Below are positions 35,073 through 46,328 of a DNA stretch of 64,000 nt, piece after piece. The translations under genes and the position numbers were made by a program. The stretch is taken from the NCBI GenBank assembly GCA_963693315.1, contig OY856188.1, forward strand, positions 160,805,058 through 160,869,057. The letters are read 5' to 3'. Within the stretch, counting starts at the first letter, position 1. Each line of letters starts with the position of its first letter. The notes beneath the pieces were generated by a model. That model searched no databases. It saw only the letters and a list, made by a program, of their open reading frames with translations, and was not told the DNA's origin. The stretch is from Diogma glabrata. Its lineage: Eukaryota; Arthropoda; Insecta; Diptera; Cylindrotomidae.

Positions 35073-35727
35073 TGTAACGTTTCTTTAGCCGAGTTACAAT
35101 TATTTAGTTCGATCACTAAATCAGGAAATTTAAAACACAATGGATTTTCTAAACGTTATAATTTTATTCGTTCAAGATTTTACAGTAAAAATATTTCTCC
35201 TATTTCCCCTTTTAGTTCTTCTTTTATACTTGTTCACAATATCACTTTTAACTTTCTACTTATAACACTGTTAATTTTTTTTACTTCGCCTTTATCACTG
35301 CTAAATTTTTATACTTTTTGTATCGCTAACAATTTTTATACTCTTTATATCGCCAACAATTTTATACTAATCATATCCTGGAAGAACACCTCTTATTTAT
35401 ACTACATGAAATAGCCTCGATATTACTGCAATATTCTAGATGAACAAACCCCTTTTTTTTTGTTGTTCCTTCCTTTATTTCAACAATAAGACGATCTTCT
35501 AATATTGACACCTAGGTGTGAAATCTATTCTTTTCAATTGTTTTATTTACCAATTTTTATTTCGTTAACCAAGCCTTATTCGATAAAACAAATACTTCCT
35601 ATTAACTGTTTACTTTGGTTGCATTGTTACCTTTTGTATCTTTTGATTTTTATATTTGTAGAACTAACGAGAATTTTCTTGAAAGTTCTATTGTTTTTGT
35701 GTTCTATCATCTTCCATAATCGTCACA
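35073..35727 (-). repeat. Gypsy-2 5' LTR
   Basis: 655 bp with the same ends as 31026-31680. Followed by target duplication ATAT. Confidence 0.95.
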
Positions 35728-36125
35728 ATATATTCATAAAACAGTTTATGGGCTAAAGTAATGATTGAGATTAATAAATTCGGTCGTGAACCAATTGATT
35801 TCAGTTATTTGTGAAGAAATGAAATAAATAGTTAAATATAATTTTTTAACGTTTATTCATATATTATTTTTTTGCATTGATATTGTTTCTTAAATTAATT
35901 ATTTTTCAATACATACTTAGTTGATTTTTTATTAAAAAAGTATTATTTAGGTTTTGTTTATTAAAACAAATTCAATATATGTTATAATGTTTTTGACTAT
36001 TTGGATCAAAAGATTTGTTTTGATTTAATTAATTTTTAATTACCAAGCAAGCTGCTTATAAGTTTTGTGTATAATATTATGGTCGTGCAATTTTTTACTT
36101 TTTAAAGTGTTTTTTCCGTTTATTT
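35728..36125 (-). repeat. PLE-1 inverted arm, outer part
   Basis: Reverse complement of 30165-30560, including CGACCATAATATTATACACA and AAAACACTTTAAAAAGT on the complementary strand. Together with 30838-31025 it completes the right arm. Confidence 0.9.
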
Positions 36126-36132
36126 ATATACA

Positions 36133-36620
36133 TACAATGCATGCACAATAACATTACTTTTACTCGTGAGATCCGAGGTTGAATGAAAATTTATTTTGAG
36201 GAAAAAAAAATTATTTTTGATATATATTTTTTCGCAATGAAAAAGTTAAAGATTTCTTAACCTTTTCCTCAAACCTACATACATAGCTACATTTTAAAGC
36301 ATTGTGCTAGTATTAAAAAATAACAATGCATGCACAATGAAAATACTTTTACTCATGAGATCCAAGTTTGTATGAAAATTTATTTTGAGAAAAAAAAATT
36401 TATTTTTGAAATACTTTTCCTCAATGAAAAAGTTAAAAATTTCGTAACTTTTTCCTCATGATTAATAGAGAATTGAGCTACCTACATTTTAAAGCATTGT
36501 ATTTCTATTAAAAAATAATAATAAAAAGTTGCTCAAATCTAATGAGGAAAAACCTCATACATTGTGTATGTACCGTAATAAGAAAAAGTTGCTCAAATCT
36601 CATGAGTAAAAGTAATTTCA
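36133..36620. repeat. Repeated ~185-bp units with inverted end
   Basis: Two direct units start near CAATGCATGCACAAT (36136 and 36325). Each contains TTTTACTC.TGAGATCC, ATGAAAATTTATTTTGAG and ACATTTTAAAGCATTGT. The right end (36593-36630) carries the inverse, ATCTCATGAGTAAAAGT then CATTGTGCATG, so the whole may be a small inverted-repeat element of about 490 bp. No coding. Confidence 0.65.
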
Positions 36621-37365
36621 TTGTGCATGGACTGTTAATTTTTTATAAAACTTAAACTTACAATAAATAATAATTATTATAATCGCTAGATGACGGGTAT
36701 TATATTCCTTAAATAGTATAAAAAGTGTTATAATTTTTAGCGAAGACTCAAAAATATTTCTAATAAGTATAAACACGGAAAAAATTATTTGAGAGTCGTA
36801 TTTTGGATAAAATTGAATATTTGTCATAAAACTGGTATACATATATCGTTTCATACTAAGATAGTAATATATGACTTCAAAAAGGTTCACATCGTGTGTC
36901 TAAAATAAGGATAAAATTTAACTTTATTTAACGGCAATTATATGAAACAAAATATGTAAAAAAAATTCCATATGATGAATTTTTATTCTTATCTAAAATT
37001 CTACTCAATTATGGTTTGTTTCACAGTAGATATAATTGTAGATGGTACATACATAGAATATAGGCAATATAATAAGTATTCGGCGTTTTTGGTTTAATTT
37101 ACGAATGAAATGTTTGTTTATTGAAAATCAATTTTTATCAAGTACATATGTAGGTACCATTATTACCTACAACTTTTTGCCAGTTTATCTTGCCAGAATT
37201 TCTGTGGTTTATCGTCAAAGTTTAGTCGGTTAGTCGTCAAAGTTTTTCCATCAAGGGTGTTTTCAGAGACAGCTGAATAAATGGTAGTCAGATGGCGCAA
37301 GGACCGGGCAATATAATATAATGAATGCATCAAAATTCAAAACCTCGGGCATTTTAGACAGGTCA
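36621..37365. other. AT-rich stretch without a supported gene
   Basis: Only short fortuitous frames; the 90-residue minus frame at 36618-36890 is low in complexity and has no motif. Confidence 0.4.
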
Positions 37366-37644
37366 TCAAAAATGTGTGTGGTCCGTCATTGTCATGATGG
37401 AAGACAACACGCTATATATATTGACAAATACTGGATCCTTTGCTTTTAATGCTTGCTCTAATCTGATTAATTGTTGATAGCACAAGACCACAATTGATAG
37501 CTGGGCTAAGAGATAGCAGCTCATAATGAACAATCCCCTTCCAATCTCATCATAAACATAGCATCGTCCTGTTACGTCACATTCCAAACATGCATTTGAC
37601 ACATTCAAATTAGTGGTGCCAGTTTTATAGCCACCCACACCAAT
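37366..37644 (-). other. Possible exon of an unknown membrane protein
   Basis: On the minus strand GTTTTTGTCACTAG (an acceptor-like site ending at 37645) is followed by a 92-residue open frame. It has balanced composition, unlike its surroundings: a cysteine-rich stretch (ACLECDVTGRCYVYDEIG) then a hydrophobic segment GLFIMSCYLLAQLSIVVLCY long enough to cross a membrane. It ends at a stop at 37366, or at an earlier unproven donor. It has no recognised family. It could be a host exon or a transposon gene fragment; chance is also possible. Confidence 0.2.
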
Positions 37645-37939
37645 CTAGTGACAAAAACGACGCATATTTTTTGAAACAATTATAATATTAAAAACTAAAT
37701 ATTAAATACTGAAAATAAATTAAAGTATTGGCTACCTCATCTCGAATTTGGCGCAGTTTATTAACCAAACAGAGAAAAAATACTAGCAAACAATTTTATG
37801 GTGATTAAGACAACTATATGTAAATATTTGCCTGACAACAGAATGGGATTTATTTAAAATATAATGTAGTGTATGCAATATAAAAGTATGGAAGAGCGAC
37901 GGGAGATTTACTTTCCATTGTCACTCATGTGTGGAAATA

Positions 37940-38735
37940 GAACAAGTCGCTTGAAATCATGTTGAGACGTTCGGTGTTGCTCTTAATATTTCCAAAGCAT
38001 TTGATAAAGTTGGGCACAACAATCTTATATGCAAATTAAGATATTATGGGTTTGAATGAGCAACTTATATCTTGGATACAAAGCTTTATTTCTGAGCGAA
38101 AATTTTGGGTCAATGTTGATGGTGTTTCATCGGATATCTTTTCAACTAATGCAGGAGTTCCTCAGGGTTCTGCTTTGTCACCAACTCTCTTTCTTATTTA
38201 TATTAACGATTTGTTGGATTCAACAATTTAACCTATCCGTAGTTTTGCTGATGATAGCACGCTTCATGCGTCTCATGAAAACCCTAAATTATATTCACCG
38301 TTAGCGCTTAATAGCTGTAGATCAAATTTGATAGATTCATTAAACCATGACTTTAAAGCTATTTTGGATTGGGAGCTATTAAACTGATTGACAACTAAAC
38401 TCTTACTAATGAGCTTGATTCTTTACAGCACAAACGAAATGTTGCTGATCTGACAATTTTCTACAAATAAATACATTATGGATGAACGAACTTCTGCAGA
38501 GATTAAATCAATTTTACCTGGACTAGCAAACCTATCGCGTAACACCAGAGCAAATGTTGTAGCCCATTCTTTTACGGTTCAAAAAAAAGGTACAGAACTG
38601 TTCTTTTCAAAGTGATTTGTTCAACAGAGTCTCTCATCTCTGGAACGCCTTACCTTCATGAGTTTTTCCTGATAGCTTTAATCCTCAAAATTTTAAAGTT
38701 AGCGTCCATAAATTTCTTAGAGAAACTTAATTTAT
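37940..38735 (+). pseudogene. CR1/Jockey-type LINE reverse transcriptase fragment
   Basis: Degenerate frames give NISKAFDKVGHNNLI (motif A region, aspartate lost), then 38046-38231 with GVPQGSALSPTLFLIYINDL, then FADDST (catalytic box) at about 38243. Around 38640-38720 is the C-terminal signature LWNALPS and PDSFNPQNFKVSVHKFL. Many stops and frameshifts. It probably belongs to the same kind of LINE as 61219-61690. Confidence 0.75.
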
Positions 38736-39095
38736 TTAAACTGAATCCCAATCTCTAGTATGCATTGTACCTTCGGATATTCAGAGACGTTAATTAATAA
38801 TTTATTATGATTAACACTAAACATGCCAAACTTAGAATAAAAAAAAAAGTTGGAAAAAGTTTAATTAACTATTTCCATGAAAAAAAATATTGCGACGCTG
38901 ATGCATAGGCTGAATTCACCACAGCTCTGTAAATATAGTGTTCTGGATCTATAGCGAGCTAATATCCATAAAATACTTTAATTAATGGCTAACTAATGTT
39001 TAAGATTTCGCGTAGTTCTAATTATAATAATATTAAAGAAAGCAGTAGTATCCCAACAAGCATAATTTCTGTTGTACAAGAAATAGCAATAAAAA

Positions 39096-40470
39096 AATTT
39101 AACCGGAAGTGACAAACCGGAAGTTGGGATACAGAACTGATTTGAACCGTATTAAATGGTTATGTACCAAAATTCTTCCAATTCGATTATCAGGTACAGA
39201 TGTTATAAAGCTTTCAAAAACGCAGGGGCTCAGGGACCCCATACACCACTTTGTTCACTATCGCTCAAACACTAATCAGTTCCTTATCATACATATTTGC
39301 TTTTTTTTTCGAAAGTGTCACCAAAATTCATTCACGAACGTTAATGTTTTATGCTCCCAACAAACATTGAAAAAATGGTAACACAATAAACAAGTGCTCG
39401 TAGGGCTCCTCGCCACTTAACCCAATATTGTCCAAAAACTAATCAGTTTTTTGCCATTAAAGTCTCCATCTTATCTCAAAGTGAATAAATTAAAATTTAT
39501 TAATGAATGAAGTCTGTATGCTCCCAACAAACTTTAAAAACAAAGTGTGAAAAGTCAGCAATTGTATGGTAGACCCCCCGCTACCTTTATCAATGTGTCC
39601 CAAAAGATTATAACTATCTTCTCACACTAATTGAAACCTTTTCCATAAGTTTCATCATAATCACTTCATTATTGTAGGCTGTAGTGTGCATAAAGTTCAG
39701 TGTCTTCCAAACTGTGTTCAAACTTCCAAAATTTACAAAAAAATTTTTTAACCGGAAGTTAAAAACCGGAAGTTGGGATGCAGAACTGTTGTGAACCGTA
39801 CTAAATGTTTATGTTCATCCAATTCGATTATCAGGTACAGATGTAATTGAGCTTTCAAAAAAACAGGTGCTCCGGTGACCCCACACCATTCTGTTCACTA
39901 TCGCTCAAAAACTGTTCAGTTCCCTGTCATACATATTTGCATCTTTTTCCGAAGTTCATCATTCATTCACGAACGAATGTTTTATGCTCCCAACAAACAG
40001 TGTGGAGAAAACCACCTGTTGTATGGTGGACCCCATAACCCTTTATCCAATGTACTCCAAAAGCTGGCAAAATCTTTCTCATTTACTTGAAAGCTTTTAT
40101 CAACGTTTCATAAAAATCGATCGGTAATTGTAGGCTACAGTAGGGATAATGACTTGAAAAAAAACTTTTTAGCCGGAAGTGTCAAACCGGAAATTGGTAT
40201 GCAGAAATATGCGAAACTGTACTAAAACCTTATATACCAAGTTTCAATAAGATCATAAGCCGGAATAAGAAGTTTTTGAAGATTTAAACTTAGAGGTGTT
40301 CGGGTGATCCCCGCCATTTTGTCCAAATTTGAAATGAGATCTTTCATTTCCAAGTGAACCTGGATCATTTGCCAAAGTTTCATCAAGATCATATGGAGAA
40401 AGGTCACCAAACCACCCACTCACCCACCCACCCACACACACATACACAGACGTACACCAAAATTTTAACC
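39096..40470. repeat. CCGGAAGT repeat array
   Basis: Three blocks begin AACCGGAAGT..CAAACCGGAAGTTGGGAT or close variants at about 39096, 39751 and 40169. They share TCGATTATCAGGTACAGATG, GTTCACTATCGCTCAAA and TTTTATGCTCCCAACAAAC. The first spacing is about 655 bp. The array ends with a short (CCCA)n/(CA)n microsatellite at 40412-40445 followed by GACGTACACC. No coding. Widespread family type is suspected; class unknown. Confidence 0.75.
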
Positions 40471-41105
40471 AAATTTTTATTGGCTATTTAGATAGGGGAT
40501 GGTCCAAAACAAAAGAAAAACAAAATTTGGGGTATGCAAGATTTTTTTTTTCTCGAAAGATTGCATTATTTCACACAATTTAAAATTGTGGTGAAATAAA
40601 AATTGACTTTGACCTTATGTCATGAGTTTTTCATTTAAAAATTCTAATATTTGAATATAATTGAACTTTATTTGAATTTTATATAAACACTCCGTGTGGT
40701 TGTCTCAACTAAATCGTTATGTAACTATACAGCTGTTGAATCAATTTCGTAGTCCGATTCGCCATATCTGCCGGCGGGGCGAGGTTGAGACAACTACGTT
40801 TCGATTGGAAATAGAATATGTTTTTTCAGTGTTTCCTCTACCTTAGTTACCTATTTACCTAGTTACCTCAACTATTTTAATCAACTAGCCGGATTACAGA
40901 ATAATCAACTAGCTGAATTATTGGCAACCCCTTTTTAGTGTGGTTCCTGCAAATTTTTTTTAAACATTTCCGTTTCTCTTATTTTCTGTTTATTTCGCTA
41001 TTCTATCATGAAACATTGCCCTAAGTTTATGTTTTAGATATCCATTTTTTAACAAAAGTTAGCCCAAAAAATTAAATTTGCATCCATCAACACCTCAAAA
41101 CATAT
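40471..41105. other. Non-coding stretch with small inverted repeat and LINE-like tail
   Basis: GTTGTCTCAAC (about 40698) and GTTGAGACAAC (about 40787) bound a ~100-bp possible MITE. 40920-41105 resembles 11985-12200 (GTTCCTGCAAATTTTT, TCTCTTATTTT, AACAAAA, GCATCCATCAACACC), probably the 3' region of the LINE seen at 12150. The 41106 element interrupts it. Confidence 0.4.
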
Positions 41106-42112
41106 CTGTATGTGGGAGGTAAACTACACCAAGTCACATTTTTAAAATTTACAAGAAACCCAAAAAACTGTTTGAAAATCACAAACCCTTAGATCTCCAT
41201 TAACTGCTTCCCTTACCCCGACTATTTTTATTGCTCTGTAATTTTTTTTTAATTTCCATGACATCCTTAATTTATTTATTTAATCGTATGATTTAAAGAA
41301 ACAAAAAAAAGTTTACAAAATCACAAGTCCAAAACCAAATTTCTCAAATAATTAACGCCTTCTACAGGAACCTCATTTAACTTGATCATACCACCATTGA
41401 ATTTGAGTAAGGGAGATTCATTCACTATGTGGTTCGTTGTTTGAATAACTCCACACATACATAAAGGTGAGGGATATAAGTCCCACTTATATCCCTCACA
41501 TCCTTAATTAGATTACGTCATATTATGTAACGGTTATTTGTTAAAAAGGACTTGGTGTGCTTTACCTCACAATGATGGATCTTAGTATTCCTAAGTCCCT
41601 TGAAACATACAGCACCCAGTCCAAGACAATTGTACATAAAATGTGTTTCCAAAAATAATGTTAAAGGCTTTTTTATAAACTTTACTTCAAAATATATTAT
41701 TAACAATGTAAGTTTAACGTTAAAAAACATTTAAATTTGTTTACATATTTAAGAAACTAAAAGAAAGGCGTTAAATCCTAAAGACACATTGACTAAGTGG
41801 ACTTGGTGTTATTTACCTCTAAATACATTGTTGTCGTCTAAAACACTATTTAGTCATAAACAGAACTATGTACACTTGATGTTCTTTACCTCTTAAACAT
41901 TTTAGACTTGGTGTCAAAATTTGTTCACTTGACGTTCTTTACCTCTAAGGGCTTTGCACTTGGTGTCATTTAAAATTGTTCGATCTCGAAAACTACACTA
42001 GTTAAGACTCAGTGCTATTAACCTCTTGGTAGAGAACAAAATCCTGATTCTAACAGTATAAAAAACGTATTTTGAATAAAATGAGACTTGGTAGTTTACC
42101 TCCCACCTACAG
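41106..42112. mobile_element. 1-kb inverted-repeat element with internal copies of its end motif
   Basis: The ends pair over about 40 bp: left CTGTATGTGGGAGGTAAACT, right the complement of CTGTAGGTGGGAGGTAAAC. ATAT lies on both sides (41102-41105 and 42113-42116). The host sequence rejoins as a LINE-like tail. The inner end motif ACTTGGTGTAGTTTACCTC recurs in degenerate form about seven more times in the right half (about 41550, 41801, 41873, 41906, 41926, 41957, 42006). No transposase frame. Confidence 0.8.
41467..41499. repeat. Perfect 14-bp hairpin
   Basis: GTGAGGGATATAAG and CTTATATCCCTCAC are separated by five bases inside the 41106-42112 element. Confidence 0.8.
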
Positions 42113-42573
42113 ATATGTTGTTAGGTGAAAACACATGAAATCAGCAAGGTCTGGAAATGAGGTTTCAATTTTGTATATTTAGGTATTGTAATTCGTTGAC
42201 ATCAATAAACAAAATTGTCTGCGTTTTCAGTTTTTTTTAACCCTGTCTTAAGATTATTAAGAAATTATTATTATTATTATCATTCTTACAAATCAAAAAA
42301 TTGCTCGACGCTGGTGTATTGAAATGGCTCTACAGTCAAAACTACTGAACTGATTTTAATGTTATATCATTTTCATTATCGAGCGTTCAAAGTACCGATA
42401 CATAAAATATAAACTTGTGCACTTGTGCAAAAACAAAAAAAATAAAATTAATAATTTGAACCAGTTTTTTTATTGTGTAGTGCAAATAAAAGAAATAAAT
42501 TGAATTATAAGGCATCACCACGACTAAGCGTGGTTCGGATGAGTTCATTACAAAACTCTCGCATGATTCAGGC

Positions 42574-43835
42574 ATGCAGAGTAATCCAAGGAAAAAACTG
42601 AATCTAGTCGAGCTGAAGAAGAAAAAGCTTGACAATATGAAAATTCTAAAATCTGCAACATCTCACCACAAATCTAATACAGAAGATATGGACGATGAAA
42701 ATTCTACATTTGAGGTTAATCCTGAAATATTAATTTCTAATTCTTTTGAGCCCATTGTCGGACATAATGATGAGTCCACAAAACAAAATGTTAACATCTC
42801 TAATAAAATAAATATTCCACCTTTTGTGGTACAAGATGTTGGATTTGCTGATATACAATCATTATTAAAAAATAGCGGTATTCTACAGTACAATTTAAAA
42901 ATTATTAAAACAGGTATTAAAATTACAACAATAAAGTGGATTATGATAAACTCAAATAAATTCTCATTGACAAAAATATTGAGGTTTTTTCTTTTTCGTC
43001 TATCTCTATATCATAGCCGCTTAAAGTAGTATTATTTGGAATACCAAAAGAAATTACAACAGATGATATTAAAAACAGTCTTGCTATGCAATGTATTAAA
43101 TCTGATAATATTTTTAGTATTACGCTGATTCATTATAAAGATGATAAAAATTTTATAAAGTATCACCTTATAAAACTCAACAAGGTCAAAGTTACAAAGC
43201 AATCAATATTAGCAATAAATCGAATTGAAAATATTGTTGTGAAAATTAAATTAGCAAACAATAACATCAGAAACTTCACCCAGTGTAGAAGATGTCAAAT
43301 GTTTGGACATGGTTCTTCACATTGCTTCAAAAAATTTAAATGTCGCAACTGTAGTGGTAATCATGAAACTATAAAATGTGAAACAACAAATATAATTAAA
43401 TGTGCAAATTGTGAAGGTAACTACGCAAGCAATAGGGAATGCCTAAAATTCCAGGAATATAAAATCATTCGCGAAAATATCAAAATTGATAACCAGGTTA
43501 ATAGAATGACAAGTCGCAATTATCATATGCCACCTACTAAATTTCCTCCTTCGGATACAAAACACTTTCCGGAGTTGAAAAAACCAACAAAAACGTTATT
43601 CAATCATTGGAATACGATCAATCCCAGCAATTATAGAAATTCAAATACTGGAATCAGTGGAAAGGTAACTTCTCAAAATGCCAACAGTAATAATGTTAAT
43701 AATCTTTTTAGTTTTGAAGAAATCACTGAGCTAATTCAAGATACAATAACACAAATTTCAAACTGTAAGTCAAGTACAGAACAATTTATTGTAATAACAA
43801 ATTTATCGTTAAAATATTTGTTTAATGTTAAATAA
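42574..43835 (+). pseudogene. Jockey ORF1 (zinc-knuckle RNA-binding protein)
   Basis: Two frames (42574-43029 and 43086-43835) are separated by a frameshifted stretch. The second carries YHLIKLNKVKVTKQ..., then cysteine-histidine knuckles CRRCQMFGHGSSHC, CRNCSGNHETIKC and CANCEGNYASNREC, the arrangement of Jockey ORF1 nucleic-acid chaperones. The N-terminal part is lysine and acid rich. ORF1 would coat LINE RNA. The frameshift inactivates this copy. Confidence 0.85.
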
Positions 43836-43854
43836 TATTTTAGGTTTAAAAATC

Positions 43855-45868
43855 ATGATATGGAACTCCCAATCTATTCGAAACAAAAGTGGTGAGCTTT
43901 CAAAATTTCTCGAAATAATAATGTTCATATATGTTTAATAACCGAAACCTGATTAAATCACCGTGACTCATTTTGCCTTCCTGATTTTTATTGCTATAGA
44001 CTTGATCGTACACCGTCAAACCACAGCGCAAATACAAGCCGCATGCATGGTGGTGTTTGCATTCTAGTTCGCAGATATATTAAACATAAAATACTGCCGA
44101 AAATAGTCTTAAACATAATAGAAGCCATTGGTATATGCGTAGTAACAAATTTAGGAGAGATTCATTTCACTACATTCTACTACCCTGCCTCAAATGATCC
44201 CACGAAATTAAAACACTTTCAAAGTGATATTCAAACTTTAACCAACAATCGCACTATGTACTTCATAGGAGGCGATTTTAACGCAAAGAATTCTCATTGG
44301 AACTGTATCAGATCGAATCGTGCCGGTAAAATTCTATATAATGAATACACGATAAAAGATTTCCATATACTTTTTCCAGATGCACCAACCCATTTTTCAC
44401 CTAGATCACGTTACGGTTCAACTCTAGATATCATACTAACAAACAACAATCAAATTAATTCTGAGCCATATTCGTTAAACGAACTAAGCTCTGATCATTT
44501 ACCTGTATTATTTGATGTACATCTTAACGCTTCATTATGTTTAAATAATAATAACACAAATTCCTTTGACTATAACCTGGCTAACTGGGATAATTTCAAA
44601 AGCTATTTAAATCAAAAAATTGATCTTTCAGAAAATTCCACAATCCGTAACATCTCTAACTCAAGCCATATCGACAACTGTGTTAATGAATTAACATCTT
44701 TCATTCGAGAGAGTATTACCAACTCAATACCCCAAATTAGTTCGCGAACGAAACCAGATCATAACTTAATTATTACACCAGATGTTCAACAGCTCATAAC
44801 CTATTGTAATTTTCAACGACGGCATTGGCAACGAACACGAAATCCGATAGTGGGAAATGTCGTAAGGTCATTAAATAAATCCATTGCTGATGAAATTCAG
44901 CGATTAAGAAATGAAAAGTTTAGCAAATATCTTGAGCAAACTTCAAAAGACAATACTCATAAGCGCTTATTCAACCTCACTAAACTTTAAGTAAAAAACG
45001 GAGATCTATCACTCCCATCAAAACATCGGAGGATAGCAATGATGTTTTATTAACAAATAGTGAAGAAATAGTGAAAGTGAAAGCCTTTGACGAAGGTTTT
45101 TCTAAAAACACACAAGAAAACGAGTCTCTTAATGATTCATTATTAAACACCATAAGCGAAGCTTATGACCAATTTCAAAATACATTTCAATACAGTCTTA
45201 ATACAATTGAAATAACAAAACCCAAAGAAATCTCTACCTTTATAAAACAAATAAAGCCAACAAATCACCTGGGCCAGACGGAATTAATAATAGAGTCTTA
45301 AAACATTTACCACGCAAATCCATTTTATACCTGGTATAGCTTTTTAATACATGCCTAAAACACGCCTACTTTCCTTCAAAATGGAAAACTGCTAAAATCA
45401 TACCTGTTTGCAAGTCCAATAAAGATAAAAATCTTATCTCGAGCTATCGGCCTATAAGCCTGCTAGATACACTCGGTAAAATATTAGAAAAAGTCTTGCT
45501 AGATCGCATCAACAAGTATTGCTGTGAGAATAACGTAATACCCAACCAACAATTTGGTTTTCGGCACAGACATTGTACCTCCCATCAGCTGTTTCGTATC
45601 TTAAATCATGCCAAAGAGCAACTAAAGCACAAAAACTCAACAGCCGTGATATCGTTTGATATTGAAAAGGCGTTTGATAAAGTTTGGCACAAAGGTCTGA
45701 TAATAAAAATGATTAAACATAAATTTCCAAGCTACCTAATCTAGATCGTTGATTCGTTTCTCAATGATAGAAGTTTCTTTGTACAAATATGCGATAGGAA
45801 GTCGGCACTACACCGAATACTATGGGGTGTACCTCAAGGTGCAGTCCTCTCACCTACCAGATACAATA
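43855..45868 (+). pseudogene. Jockey ORF2: endonuclease and partial reverse transcriptase
   Basis: The endonuclease is at 43860-44990: a WNSQSIRNK start, a frameshift or stop near 43930, then GGDFNAKNSHW, STLDIILTNN and SSDHLPVL. Broken frames (45071-45301 and 45350-45744) give ISSYRPISLLDTLGKILEKV, FGFRHRHCTSHQL, SFDIEKAFDKVWHKG (motif A) and GVPQGAVLSPT (motif B). It stops at the hairpin insertion near 45870, so the catalytic FADD box and C terminus are lost. At least five stops or shifts. Confidence 0.87.
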
Positions 45869-45874
45869 AACTTT

Positions 45875-46193
45875 TTTATCCACGACTACTAAAGAATATA
45901 TACTTTCCATGCGTATATTTTTCATTGTAATTGTATTCATTCCTTTTCTATATAGCAAATTCTTTTTTATTTCTTTTATTACGCTTTATTTATTCAAAAT
46001 TCCCCTAACAAATTAAAAACTTGATTTGTTGGAATAGTAATATAAACCATTTAAAACAAAAACAATACATATATAAAATCTAAAATAAACAAACATGTTT
46101 GGTTTTGTTTTTCATTTCTTTCAATATGACGAATGAAATGAAACGATACAAACATGAATGAAATTATTTGAATTATTTGTAGTCGTGGATAAA
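45875..46193. mobile_element. ~320-bp MITE in the Jockey element
   Basis: A 15-bp perfect inverted repeat, TTTATCCACGACTAC and GTAGTCGTGGATAAA, bounds AT-rich non-coding DNA. It abuts AATAGT hairpin 3 with no spacer. A target duplication could not be found because the neighbouring element overlaps the end. Confidence 0.65.
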
Positions 46194-46328
46194 ATAGTAT
46201 CTTGTATTCGCTTAGGATGAAGGCAATTCTTCACTCGGACGATTCCCTCCACTCGCTACGCTCGTTCCGGGAAACTTCATCCTCGTGAAGAATTGCCTTC
46301 ATTCTAGCTCATACAAGAATATACTATT
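46193..46328. mobile_element. AATAGT hairpin element 3 (136 bp)
   Basis: Left AATAGTATCTTGTATTCG and GAAGGCAATTCTTCAC pair with right GTGAAGAATTGCCTTC and ...ATACAAGAATATACTATT. The loop is CpG-rich (CCACTCGCTACGCTCG) and can form a CCC...GGG inner stem. No coding. Confidence 0.7.

Larger units (their letters stand above)
31026..35727 (-). mobile_element. Gypsy-2: young RT-less Ty3/Gypsy element
   Basis: Two 655-bp LTRs (31026-31680 and 35073-35727) differ at only a handful of sites by eye. ATAT on both sides (31022-31025 and 35728-35731) is the target duplication, and the flanks rejoin into the PLE-1 inverted arm. On the minus strand the order is LTR, tRNA-Leu primer site, SAP-domain gag, protease-integrase pol in the -1 frame, polypurine tract, LTR. 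Reverse transcriptase and RNase H are absent, yet both frames are intact. It probably moves with help from a related complete element (inference). Confidence 0.95.

Noticed and set aside
39052..39062. CCCAACAAGCA as another CCCA-type element end
   Set aside because: No paired end, no motif array of its own, and CTCCCAACAAAC is also a recurrent internal word of the neighbouring CCGGAAGT repeat.
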